Part shown: positions 9,415 through 16,864 of the stretch, piece by piece | How positions within the stretch are numbered: position 1 is the stretch's first letter | Layout of the letters: each line of letters starts with the position of its first letter | From: Desertivirga arenae | GTDB taxonomy: Bacteria > Bacteroidota > Bacteroidia > Sphingobacteriales > Sphingobacteriaceae | Length of the DNA stretch: 64,000 nucleotides | NCBI RefSeq assembly: GCF_017355785.1 | Contig: NZ_JAFEWE010000003.1 | Span: forward strand, 62,001 to 126,000 | Reading direction: 5' to 3' | Made by a program: the position numbers and the translations under genes | Notes under the pieces: model-generated | The model's database searches: none | The model's input: only the letters and a program-made list of their open reading frames with translations | What the model was told of the DNA's origin: nothing

Positions 9415-9429
9415 CCTCCTTGATGGAGG
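9415..9429 (-). promoter_or_regulatory. Hairpin-buried GGAGG ahead of hisD
   Basis: On the minus strand CCTCC-ATCAA-GGAGG folds on itself, so the only strong Shine-Dalgarno-like sequence in this operon is paired. It sits 14 nt upstream of the hisD ATG, longer than usual spacing. It could limit hisD translation, or be a repeat remnant without function. Confidence 0.4.
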
Positions 9430-9463
9430 AGTTTTTGAATGTATGAGCTACCTTACGCAGCCT

Positions 9464-10315
9464 TTAAATGATTATCTTTTCAATTGGCATTACCACAATT
9501 CCCTGGGCTCCTGCCGCTTTTAACTGGCTGATCTTTCCCCAGAAATCTTTTTCAGGAATTACAGTATGCACTGCCACCCAGCCCTCTTCAGCCAGGGGAA
9601 CGACCGTTGGACTTTTAATACCAGGCAGAAGAGCCTTTATCTCATCTAAACGGGATTTTTCAACATTAAGAACAACATATTTAGTTTCTTTAGCTCTTAG
9701 AACAGACTGAATTCTCTGAATAAGCTCAACTATTAGCGGGTCACTTTCTTCACCTTTACGCCCAATCAACACAGCTTCTGAATGCAACACATCCCCGAAT
9801 GGCTTCAATCCATTGCTCTTTAAAGTTCCGCCGGTAGAAACCAGGTCACAAATAGCATCACTTAAACCCAGACCCGGAGAAATTTCAACAGAACCAGAGA
9901 TAGTACGTATTTCAGACTGGATATTATTATCTGCTAAAAACTTCTTAAGTATAGAAGGATATGAAGTAGCAATCGCTTTTCCGTTCAGGTCAGCAAGGGT
10001 TTGATAGTTTGCCTGATTGGGAACTGCAAGCTTTAAAGAACACTTCCCAAATCCAAGTCGTTGTAAGTAGGCTACCTCAACTTCGGTTTCACAAATTACA
10101 TTTTCGCCAACAATACCCAGATCAGCAATTCCGTCCTGAACGTATTCAGGGATGTCATCGTCGCGAAGGAATAGGATCTCTAGAGGAAAATTGGATACTG
10201 GGGAAATTAAAGAGCTTTTATAATTTTCGAAATTTAAACCGCAGTTTTTAAGAAGCTCAACAGATTTTTCGTTTAACCTACCCGACTTCTGGATAGCAAT
10301 TTTGAGTGTTTTCAA
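9464..10315 (-). CDS. hisG: ATP phosphoribosyltransferase, long form
   Basis: 283 residues, the long HisG type that includes a C-terminal ACT-like regulatory domain (about 210-283, VHTVIPEKDFWGKISQLKAAGAQGIVVMP region). No HisZ subunit is therefore needed. It catalyses the committed step, ATP plus PRPP to PR-ATP, and is normally feedback-inhibited by histidine. The 13-residue start MKTLKIAIQKSGR is the family N terminus but is read from a TTG codon; a TAA lies in frame two codons upstream, so no ATG is available. First structural gene of the operon, about 83 nt after the leader peptide stop. Confidence 0.95.
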   Translation of the reverse strand: MKTLKIAIQKSGRLNEKSVELLKNCGLNFENYKSSLISPVSNFPLEILFLRDDDIPEYVQDGIADLGIVGENVICETEVEVAYLQRLGFGKCSLKLAVPNQANYQTLADLNGKAIATSYPSILKKFLADNNIQSEIRTISGSVEISPGLGLSDAICDLVSTGGTLKSNGLKPFGDVLHSEAVLIGRKGEESDPLIVELIQRIQSVLRAKETKYVVLNVEKSRLDEIKALLPGIKSPTVVPLAEEGWVAVHTVIPEKDFWGKISQLKAAGAQGIVVMPIEKIII

Positions 10316-10358
10316 TGTTTAAAATTTTATAATCAGTTCAACAAAAATATTCGGGGTA

Positions 10359-10425
10359 AACATGCTTCACGTAGAAACATACAAATTCTATCTATCGCCT
10401 ACTGGCGATGATGGAAATGCATGCT
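10359..10425 (-). promoter_or_regulatory. Candidate alternative RNA pairings of the his leader
   Basis: In the minus-strand RNA, AGCAUGC from the His-codon region (10425-10419) can pair with GCAUGUU (10365-10359) over 7 bp, counting one G-U pair. The same downstream bases can instead form a local hairpin ACGUG-AAG-CAUGU (10372-10360). AUCGCC-AGUA-GGCGAU (10409-10394) folds over the last leader codons and stop. The mutually exclusive pairings suit a ribosome-position switch. A classical terminator with adjacent U-tract was not identified; AUUUUUG lies about 20 nt further on. Confidence 0.35.
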
Positions 10426-10446
10426 ATGTGTGAATTCGTGTTTCAT
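10399..10446 (-). CDS. hisL: Histidine operon leader peptide (attenuator peptide)
   Basis: A 15-codon ORF reading MKHEFTHSMHFHHRQ then TAG, with five His codons, four of them in the last nine. It lies between the his promoter and hisG, in the same orientation. Histidine-rich leader peptides of this size are the hallmark of his operon attenuation in enterobacteria. Ribosome stalling on His codons when charged tRNA-His is scarce would alter folding of the RNA that follows. Five His in 15 codons by chance immediately ahead of hisG is improbable. It is preceded by an A-rich stretch rather than a strong ribosome-binding site. Confidence 0.8.
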   Translation of the reverse strand: MKHEFTHSMHFHHRQ

Positions 10447-10476
10447 TTTGTTGATATCCTGATTAACAGGGAGCCG

Positions 10477-10484
10477 CAAATATA
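10477..10484 (-). promoter_or_regulatory. his operon -7 promoter element (TATATTTG)
   Basis: Plus-strand CAAATATA reads TATATTTG. It ends 30 nt before the leader-peptide ATG, giving a leader RNA of about 155 nt before hisG. A TTTTG about 23 nt further upstream (10508-10512) may serve as the -33 element. Confidence 0.6.
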
Positions 10485-10580
10485 TATAAAAATCAAAATT
10501 AAAAAGCCAAAATTCGAAAAAGCCATACAAGCTCACATTCATTGGTGCATTCTTTAAATTTATCCTTAAATAAATAGCCC

Positions 10581-10588
10581 TATCTTTG
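10581..10588 (+). promoter_or_regulatory. -7 promoter element TATCTTTG
   Basis: Exact TAnnTTTG match ending 4 nt before the helicase ATG at 10593, which implies a leaderless transcript. Confidence 0.6.
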
Positions 10589-10592
10589 CGGC

Positions 10593-11978
10593 ATGGCGCA
10601 AACTTTTGAAGATTTTAAATTAAACCGGCAAATACTTAATGCAATTGATGATGCTGGATATACCCAACCAACGCCAATTCAGGAAAAGGCAATAGGACCA
10701 ATTTTATCCGGTCAGGATATTATGGGAGTTGCTCAGACTGGAACAGGTAAAACGGCTGCTTATGTTTTACCGATGCTAATGAAATTAAAGTATGCTCAGG
10801 GGGTTGATCCAAGGGCTCTAATCCTTGCTCCTACAAGAGAGCTTGCCATGCAAATTGAGGAAAATATTAAAATCTTCGCGAAATATACAGACCTGAGAAC
10901 GGTAGTACTATATGGAGGATTGGGACCTAAAACTCAAATAGCGGAGTTAGAGAAGGGATGCGATATTATAGTAGCTAGTCCGGGTAGGTTCTTAGACCTT
11001 TACCTGGCTGGAAATATAAATACAAAATATCTTCAGTTCCTTGTGATGGATGAAGCTGATAAAATGATGGATATGGGATTTATTGGTTCAATCCATCGGA
11101 TATTGGAGGTTGTACCACGCAAACGACAGAATTTATTATTCTCGGCAACCATGGGGGATCTGGTACATAAAATTGCTGGAGACTTTTTAAAATTTCCAAC
11201 GGTTATTGAGGTTGCGCCCCAGGCAACACCAGCTCAAACTGTAACGCAAATCCTCTATAACGTCCCTAATCTTAAAACCAAACTGAATTTGCTCCAGCAT
11301 CTACTAAAAAATGACGAGGAGTTCCACAGACTTATCATTTTCTGCAAGACAAAAAATGTTGCAGATAACATCTTCAGTTATTGTGAACGTCGTTATGGGA
11401 CTAGTAGTGTGAGAGTAATTCACGCAAATAAAGGCCAAAATACCCGTATAAATTCGATTAATGCCTTTAAAGAAGGGGAGGTTCGGATACTGGTTGCTAC
11501 AGATGTTGCAGCGCGGGGTTTAGATGTAACCAATGTGAGTCACGTTATTAATTTTGATGTTCCTATTGTTATTGAGGACTACGTGCACCGGATTGGAAGA
11601 ACGGGTAGAGCTTATAATACTGGGACGGCGATAACATTCTGCAACCCAGCTGAAACCTATTTTATCAAGAAAATTGAGAAGCTTATCAGACAGGATATTC
11701 CAATTGAAGAAATTCCGGAGGGAGTATTTATTGAGGAAACTCCCTATAATGAACGTCAGGAGATTGCGAAAGAAATAGATATTCAAAAAAGAAAAGAAAA
11801 TCCTGAATTTAAGGGTGCTTTCCACGACAAGAAAGCATCAAATACGAAGGATACTAAGAAAACTAAACCAGGGAAACAGGCTAAAGAATCTAAGGAGAGC
11901 TTTAAGGAGAGAACTGCTGCTGCGAAAAAAGCTCTTAGTAAGGGATCTTTTCAGGGGAATAAACGGGGCAAAAGGTAA
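10593..11978 (+). CDS. DEAD-box ATP-dependent RNA helicase
   Basis: 461 residues. Helicase motifs occur in order: Q motif with GYTQPTPIQEKAI, Walker A AQTGTGKTAA, PTRELA, SPGRFLD, DEAD in VMDEADKMMD, SAT, then the second RecA domain with ATDVAARGLDV and the arginine finger in HRIGRTGR. The last ~60 residues are a Lys-rich, low-complexity tail typical of RhlE-type helicases acting in ribosome assembly or mRNA decay. Six bases separate it from the downstream small membrane protein gene, which is probably co-transcribed. Confidence 0.95.
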   Translation: MAQTFEDFKLNRQILNAIDDAGYTQPTPIQEKAIGPILSGQDIMGVAQTGTGKTAAYVLPMLMKLKYAQGVDPRALILAPTRELAMQIEENIKIFAKYTDLRTVVLYGGLGPKTQIAELEKGCDIIVASPGRFLDLYLAGNINTKYLQFLVMDEADKMMDMGFIGSIHRILEVVPRKRQNLLFSATMGDLVHKIAGDFLKFPTVIEVAPQATPAQTVTQILYNVPNLKTKLNLLQHLLKNDEEFHRLIIFCKTKNVADNIFSYCERRYGTSSVRVIHANKGQNTRINSINAFKEGEVRILVATDVAARGLDVTNVSHVINFDVPIVIEDYVHRIGRTGRAYNTGTAITFCNPAETYFIKKIEKLIRQDIPIEEIPEGVFIEETPYNERQEIAKEIDIQKRKENPEFKGAFHDKKASNTKDTKKTKPGKQAKESKESFKERTAAAKKALSKGSFQGNKRGKR

Positions 11979-11983
11979 GTTTA

Positions 11984-12235
11984 ATGAAAGTAACGCCCTT
12001 CAACCTCATATTTGCAGTATTGCTGGGATATTTTGCAGTTAACTTATTGGGTATTAGGCAAACAACCGCGGGAAGCTCGCCTTCTAACTTTAGCTTCTGG
12101 CATCTTGGATGGTTAGTAATCATTATAGTTTCTGATATTATTTTCCGGGCTTTAATCGCAGACATAAAAAGGCTTTGGTTAATAGAATCCCTCTTGGTGG
12201 TAATTATTGCGGGGATAGTTCATCTTATCCTATAA
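11984..12235 (+). CDS. Small integral membrane protein, unknown function
   Basis: 83 residues with three predicted membrane-spanning stretches (about 6-24, 42-58 and 64-83) and a short polar loop containing RQTTAGSSPSN. Its ATG is 6 nt after the helicase stop, indicating an operon. No catalytic motif or recognised family. The codon usage and start context look like those of its neighbours, so I take it as a real gene. Confidence 0.65.
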   Translation: MKVTPFNLIFAVLLGYFAVNLLGIRQTTAGSSPSNFSFWHLGWLVIIIVSDIIFRALIADIKRLWLIESLLVVIIAGIVHLIL

Positions 12236-12353
12236 TCACAGGAACATCATTATTCAATTAATCATTTTGATTGTAGATAAAGCTTTTAACATCTTTGCGG
12301 CCAATAGAATAATGGTGCAGCCACCAACTAGATCAAAGTAATCAATTCAAATA

Positions 12354-12689
12354 ATGAAGAAAGCAGAAATAAAACTTACGATAGAACTGGATGATAACAA
12401 CGTCCCTGAAAACATAACATGGGAATCAACTGACGGTGAAAACAAAGAGGCTCTTCCAGTTAAGTCGATGATGTTAGCTCTGTGGGATCATAATTATAAA
12501 AATTCCTTACGTATTGATCTCTGGACGAAAGATATGCCTGTGGATGAAATGAAGCGGTTTTTTTATGAGACCCTGCAAACTATGGGGGATAGCTTTTTAA
12601 GAGCAACAGGAGAGAAGAACATTGTGGAGGATTTACGCGATTACTGCGCACACTTTGCTGAAAAAATGGAAATAACCCAACAGGGCTAA
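12354..12689 (+). CDS. gldC: Gliding motility protein GldC
   Basis: 111 residues, close to the length of GldC from Flavobacterium. The N terminus KKAEIKLTIELDDNNVPENITW and the central WDHNYKNSLRIDLWTKDMPVDEMKRFFYETLQTMGDSFLRATG segment match that family as I know it. GldC is a small cytoplasmic accessory protein and is widespread in non-gliding Bacteroidota, so its presence does not show motility. No gldB or other gld genes are nearby. A TTTTG / ACATCTTTG promoter-like sequence lies at about 12265-12288. Confidence 0.85.
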   Translation: MKKAEIKLTIELDDNNVPENITWESTDGENKEALPVKSMMLALWDHNYKNSLRIDLWTKDMPVDEMKRFFYETLQTMGDSFLRATGEKNIVEDLRDYCAHFAEKMEITQQG

Positions 12690-12695
12690 GTAGAA

Positions 12696-12720
12696 AGCGG
12701 GGATATTGCTTATCCCCGCT
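12696..12720. terminator. Strong hairpin between convergent gldC and DUF4142 genes
   Basis: AGCGGGGATA (12696-12705) and TATCCCCGCT (12711-12720) form a 10-bp GC-rich stem with a 5-nt loop in the gap between convergent genes. The U-tracts are poor, but position and stability suit a bidirectional terminator. Confidence 0.6.
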
Positions 12721-12741
12721 AATCAATCATCTGCAAAACAA

Positions 12742-13254
12742 CTAGGGTGTAACAGTGGCTTTCAATGTTGTAGCGTGCTCCAAATGCATCTTCAGGATTG
12801 GGAGTTTATCTTGAGCGAACTTCTTAATCTCAGGATCGTCCAGGTCGTCCGCTGCTTCATCAAAGAGGTTCACCGTTCTTTGATGAGAGTCTACCATCAT
12901 TTGTGCATATGCCCGATCGAAATCAGCACCAGAACGAGCATTGAGATCGTTGTACATGGCCATATGCTCGTCGTTCATATTGGTAGGTACAGCTATACCG
13001 TTCTGATCTGCAACGGTTTTAAGTTCTGCGGTTGCCGTGGTATGATCTGAGACCATCATACTGCCATAATTTTTAACTTCAGTTCTTACTCCCTTAGAAA
13101 TAGCAAGTTTACCTGATTCTATTTCAAAAATATTGCTACTGGCTGCCTTCGAAATGAATTCCGTTTCATCCCCCTCATCAATGTCGTCTTTGTCACATGA
13201 TTGCAGTGTACATGCACCAATTAAAATTAGTCCGATAATTCTCAATGTTTTCAT
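12742..13254 (-). CDS. DUF4142 domain lipoprotein
   Basis: 170 residues. A type II signal peptide ends with the lipobox LQSC, followed by an acidic linker (DKDDIDEGDETE), so the mature protein is a membrane-anchored lipoprotein. The rest is a helical ferritin-like DUF4142 domain (FISKAASSNIFEIESGKLAISKG ... VKNYGSMMVSDHTTATAELK ... HLEHATTL). The domain is common in Bacteroidota and its function is not established. It lacks the full iron-ligand set of ferritins, so iron storage should not be assumed. Confidence 0.88.
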   Translation of the reverse strand: MKTLRIIGLILIGACTLQSCDKDDIDEGDETEFISKAASSNIFEIESGKLAISKGVRTEVKNYGSMMVSDHTTATAELKTVADQNGIAVPTNMNDEHMAMYNDLNARSGADFDRAYAQMMVDSHQRTVNLFDEAADDLDDPEIKKFAQDKLPILKMHLEHATTLKATVTP

Positions 13255-13400
13255 AATGTAGATATTAAATTTGCTGTTACTTTGCTGGTGAACAATACCA
13301 GATGAGAGGGGTTCTTTAAAAATGCAAATGGCGTATTTGACCCCCTATTAATAAAATTATGCAAGTGAACCCCCTTTGTTAAGTTAATCTTCCTAAAAAC

Positions 13401-13408
13401 TATCTTTG
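13401..13408 (+). promoter_or_regulatory. -7 promoter element TATCTTTG
   Basis: TAnnTTTG match ending 8 nt before the ccmB ATG. TTTG at 13375-13378, about 22 nt upstream, is a plausible -33 element. Confidence 0.6.
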
Positions 13409-13416
13409 CATCTCTG

Positions 13417-14076
13417 ATGAGCACATTTTCGCAAGTTAAATTTTTGGTTAAGAAAGAAATACTGCTGGAGTGGCGGTCTAAATATGCTATTAATGGAATT
13501 TTACTCTACCTGGTATCAACCATTTTTGTATGTTTCTTGTCTTTTAAAAAGGTTGACCCTATAACATGGAATGCCTTATTTTGGATTATTATGCTGTTTG
13601 CTTCCGTTAATGCAATAGCAAAAAGCTTTCTACAGGAGAACAAGGGCAGGCAATTGTATTATTACAGTATTACCAGTGCAAAAGCAATAATCCTTTCTAA
13701 GATTATTTACAATGTCTTGCTCATGTTAATACTATCGGCTATAGCTATAGCTTTCTATTCTATAGTCTTTAAAAATCAAATAGGGGACGTAGTATTCTAC
13801 CTTTTGTCTGTTTTTATCGGTAGCATCAGTTTTGCCTCTGTTTTTACCATGATCTCAGGCATTGCAGCAAAAGCTAATAATAGTGGTGCTTTAATGGCGA
13901 TTTTAAGTTTTCCTGTAATTATTCCATTGCTAATGCTTCTGATTAAATTTTCAAAGAATGCTATGGACGGCTTGCAGCGAGATGTTAGCCTGGATGAACT
14001 TGGAGTACTTATAGCTATCAATATTGTTGTTATTACAGCTTCGCTAATTCTGTTTCCATTTCTCTGGAAAGAATAA
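13417..14076 (+). CDS. ccmB: Heme exporter protein B (CcmB), cytochrome c maturation
   Basis: 219 residues with six membrane helices and the CcmB N terminus (KFLVKKEILLEWRSKYAING). CcmB is the membrane subunit of the CcmAB ABC complex that works with CcmC and CcmE to deliver haem for c-type cytochromes. In many Bacteroidota it is followed by ccmC, but here the downstream strand holds only a 37-codon minus-strand ORF and then an unrelated gene, so the other ccm genes must be elsewhere. The gene has its own promoter. Confidence 0.88.
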   Translation: MSTFSQVKFLVKKEILLEWRSKYAINGILLYLVSTIFVCFLSFKKVDPITWNALFWIIMLFASVNAIAKSFLQENKGRQLYYYSITSAKAIILSKIIYNVLLMLILSAIAIAFYSIVFKNQIGDVVFYLLSVFIGSISFASVFTMISGIAAKANNSGALMAILSFPVIIPLLMLLIKFSKNAMDGLQRDVSLDELGVLIAINIVVITASLILFPFLWKE

Positions 14077-14079
14077 CAG

Positions 14080-14193
14080 TTAGGAATAGTAGAAATTATA
14101 CATAAGATAAAGACTAAGGGCAGCAAGCAGTAGAACCAAAAGAGAATCTCTTAAACCTTTTCGCATACTGTTGAGTTCAGGATTGCCTTTCAT
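14080..14193 (-). CDS. Possible 37-residue single-span membrane protein
   Basis: ATG at 14193 and TAA at 14080-14082. The polar, positively charged N terminus (MKGNPELNSMRKGLRDS) is followed by one hydrophobic helix (LLVLLLAALSLYLMYNFYY). The arrangement, Lys/Arg before a clean helix, suits a real small membrane protein anchored with its N terminus in the cytosol. It is convergent with ccmB, leaving 3 bp between stop codons. No TAnnTTTG promoter is visible upstream, so support is limited. Confidence 0.4.
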   Translation of the reverse strand: MKGNPELNSMRKGLRDSLLVLLLAALSLYLMYNFYYS

Positions 14194-14368
14194 GACCGTT
14201 TTATTTTTAAAACAATTTCAAACGCGTTTGGTTTTCGCCCAGAGGTCTGAAAGTTTGTTCATTTTTCTAGACATTCCAGGCTTAGAGTTAGTGTTTAAAA
14301 GCTAATATGGCCATAATTAGCGTGTGGATTGATTTTTGATTTTAATAATTACACTTAGATATGGACCT

Positions 14369-16024
14369 ATGAGAAGAAATACTCACCCTTTTAATGTACT
14401 TTATTATTCTTTCTTAACTTCCTGCATCATTTCCTTATCTCTTTCTGGTTGTGGAAAAACGGCTAAGATAGGAGCGCAACCTCTGGTAGACAGCGTATAT
14501 ATTACCAGTTTTATGCAATCTCAACCTGCCTTCAAGGATGAACTGGTGTTCGCCAAAAACTTCTATCGGGAAAGAGGTTTTAAATTAGGTTGGTTTAAAA
14601 ATCACGAGGTTGTTCCTCAGGCTGAAAAAATGCTTTCGGTAATAGCGAAAGCTAACGAAGAGGGACTTGATCCGAAAGATTACCAGATCATCAATTTCGA
14701 TGAGAAATTCAAAGCACTTAAAGAGGCAAGAAAAGATACAACTAAGGTTAAGGAACTAGAAAAAGAAATAGACCTGGGCTTATCAGCGACCTATTTCAAT
14801 TGGGCATCAGATTATTACAGAGGCCTGGTTATTCCAAAGAAAAACCCTGAAACGGAGTGGGATGTTAAGCGCAACAAGATAAAACTTCACAAAGCTTTGA
14901 TGACTATACTGGGTGAACGTGAAAGTAAATATCCTTATGCTGATTTTAGTCCTTTACATCCGCAATATACGAATTTGAAGAAAGCCTTGGCCCGCTACCG
15001 GGATGTTCAGGCAAAAGGAGGCTGGCCAAATATTCCTGCAGGATCAAAAGTAAAGCTAGGGGAGCCGTCACCTGTTGTACCTATGCTCCGTAAACGACTG
15101 GCCGACTTTGTTGACAATGCAGACAGCGTTAATGCAAATAGTGATGTTTTTGATGCCAATCTTTCAGAAGCGTTAAAAAAATTCCAGGGATACAACAACT
15201 TAAAGCCCGATGGCGGCTTGGGTCCTGCAACCATAGCTAAACTTAATATTCCTGTCCAGGATCAAATTAAACAGATCATTATTAACATGGAGCGTTGGAG
15301 GTGGATACCAAAAAGCTTTGAGCAGGACTATATTATTGTGAATATACCTGAATACAAGCTACGTGTCTATGAAAAAGCCCGGCAGGTTATGGATATGAAA
15401 GTTATTGTAGGAAAAACTTTGCACGAGACGCCAATTTTTAGTGATAAAATGGAGTATGTCGTAATATCTCCCTACTGGAATATTCCATCAAATATATTAA
15501 AGAACGAAATAGCTCCAAAAGCAATGGCTGACCCGGGTTTCTTAGACCGTATGGACATGGAGGTAGTTACATCTAAAGGAGTTAAAGTTGATGCTTCTTC
15601 AATCGACTGGTCAATGGCAGGGGAGCCTGGATTCAAATATATAGTTAGAAGAAGACCTGGCCCTAAAAATGATCTTGGAGAAGTAAAGTTCATTTTCCCT
15701 AACGAAAATGATATCTATTTGCACGATACGCCGCACGATGAATTGTTTAGCCAGACAAAAAGAGGCTTCAGTCACGGTTGTGTAAGGGTAGAAAGACCCC
15801 TTGACCTTGCAGCATATTTGCTGAAAAATTCAGGATACGACCGTTCACGTATCATGCAACAGATTAGCACAAGGAAGGAAAAATTTGTATCACTAAAACA
15901 GAAACTTCCTGTCTACCTTGTTTATTTTACTGCTGCTGCGGATGAAAATGGCAGAGTTAGTTTTTATGAGGATATTTATAACCACGATAAAAAATTAATG
16001 TCGATGTATTTTAGTAAGCTATAA
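14369..16024 (+). CDS. L,D-transpeptidase of the YcbB type
   Basis: 551 residues from the ATG at 14369; the frame is open from a TTG at 14336. An N-terminal lipoprotein-type signal ends SLSLSGC. A scaffold region follows, then a peptidoglycan-binding repeat (SEALKKFQGYNNLKPDGGLGPATIAKL) and the YkuD catalytic domain with HDTP and the nucleophile motif SHGCVR (Cys about residue 471). These enzymes make 3-3 crosslinks or attach proteins to peptidoglycan in the periplasm. The domain order matches Escherichia coli LdtD (YcbB). Monocistronic in appearance. Confidence 0.93.
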   Translation: MRRNTHPFNVLYYSFLTSCIISLSLSGCGKTAKIGAQPLVDSVYITSFMQSQPAFKDELVFAKNFYRERGFKLGWFKNHEVVPQAEKMLSVIAKANEEGLDPKDYQIINFDEKFKALKEARKDTTKVKELEKEIDLGLSATYFNWASDYYRGLVIPKKNPETEWDVKRNKIKLHKALMTILGERESKYPYADFSPLHPQYTNLKKALARYRDVQAKGGWPNIPAGSKVKLGEPSPVVPMLRKRLADFVDNADSVNANSDVFDANLSEALKKFQGYNNLKPDGGLGPATIAKLNIPVQDQIKQIIINMERWRWIPKSFEQDYIIVNIPEYKLRVYEKARQVMDMKVIVGKTLHETPIFSDKMEYVVISPYWNIPSNILKNEIAPKAMADPGFLDRMDMEVVTSKGVKVDASSIDWSMAGEPGFKYIVRRRPGPKNDLGEVKFIFPNENDIYLHDTPHDELFSQTKRGFSHGCVRVERPLDLAAYLLKNSGYDRSRIMQQISTRKEKFVSLKQKLPVYLVYFTAAADENGRVSFYEDIYNHDKKLMSMYFSKL

Positions 16025-16080
16025 TTAATAAACAGGTAGTTATCTCACAAACATCTTAAAAAAACTTTCCTTATTAAAAA

Positions 16081-16806
16081 ATGATAGGTGAAGAAGAAAT
16101 AGAAAATGTGACCGAATACCTAAATGTTATTAAAGCTTATAAAATAAAGGCGAATGCCGAGGGAAATGTTGAAGACTTTGTATTTAGGGGTCAGACTGGA
16201 GACCTTCCCCTGATCCCTAAAATAGGACGGTTAAGTCCCTTTGGAGATCTTCTTCATACAGAGCGTCTTCTGCTGGAAGAGTTTAAACGAACTAACCCTC
16301 TCTTAATTGAAGCTCACCGACCGTATGACGACTGGGACTACCTAACGTTGGGGCAACACTTTGGGCTTCCCACACGGTTGTTAGATTGGTCGCATAATGC
16401 CCTCACTGCTTTGTGGTTTGCTACTAACGAACATTTGCAGCGGAATTCTTCAGATTATGCTATTGTTTGGGTATTAATGGCCCAAAGCGATGATTACGAA
16501 TTTAAAATAGAAGGTAATCACCCGTTTCTGATTGAGAAGACCAGGATTTTCAGGCCAAGGATTATAAAGCAGCGAATCAACAACCAATCGGGGGTATTTT
16601 CTATACAGCCATCTAATGAGATTGAGAATAAATGTGAATTAGATAAAACAGATAACTTTTCGAATAAGTTACTTAAGCTTAAAATACCCGTATCCAGTTT
16701 TAAGGAAATCAAAGACGATCTTAACACACTAGGGATTAATGCATTTACTATTTTCCCGGAATTGGAGGGGCTTTGTGCATATTTACAGTGGCGATATTTC
16801 CAGTGA
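16081..16806 (+). CDS. FRG domain-containing protein
   Basis: 241 residues with the FRG signature (F-V-F-R-G-Q at residues 33-38) and the second conserved block QHFGLPTRLLDWSHNALTALWFA at about 92-114. No signal peptide or membrane helix. The biochemical activity of FRG domains is not established; they occur in mobile and defence-type gene neighbourhoods as well as alone. Here it stands as a single gene between a cell-wall enzyme and a PAP2 phosphatase, with no toxin-antitoxin partner visible. Confidence 0.85.
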   Translation: MIGEEEIENVTEYLNVIKAYKIKANAEGNVEDFVFRGQTGDLPLIPKIGRLSPFGDLLHTERLLLEEFKRTNPLLIEAHRPYDDWDYLTLGQHFGLPTRLLDWSHNALTALWFATNEHLQRNSSDYAIVWVLMAQSDDYEFKIEGNHPFLIEKTRIFRPRIIKQRINNQSGVFSIQPSNEIENKCELDKTDNFSNKLLKLKIPVSSFKEIKDDLNTLGINAFTIFPELEGLCAYLQWRYFQ

Positions 16807-16864
16807 TTGGGTTTGGGGCGATAGATAAACGGCTGGAAAACAATATTTATAAAATTTAAGAGAC

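Noticed and set aside
12706-13050. 114-codon plus-strand ORF over the DUF4142 gene
   Set aside because: Shadow of the minus-strand gene, which has a signal peptide and a recognised domain.
13797-14126. 109-codon minus-strand ORF across the end of ccmB
   Set aside because: Antisense to a clear CcmB coding region, no family features; the separate 37-codon ORF in another frame is more protein-like.
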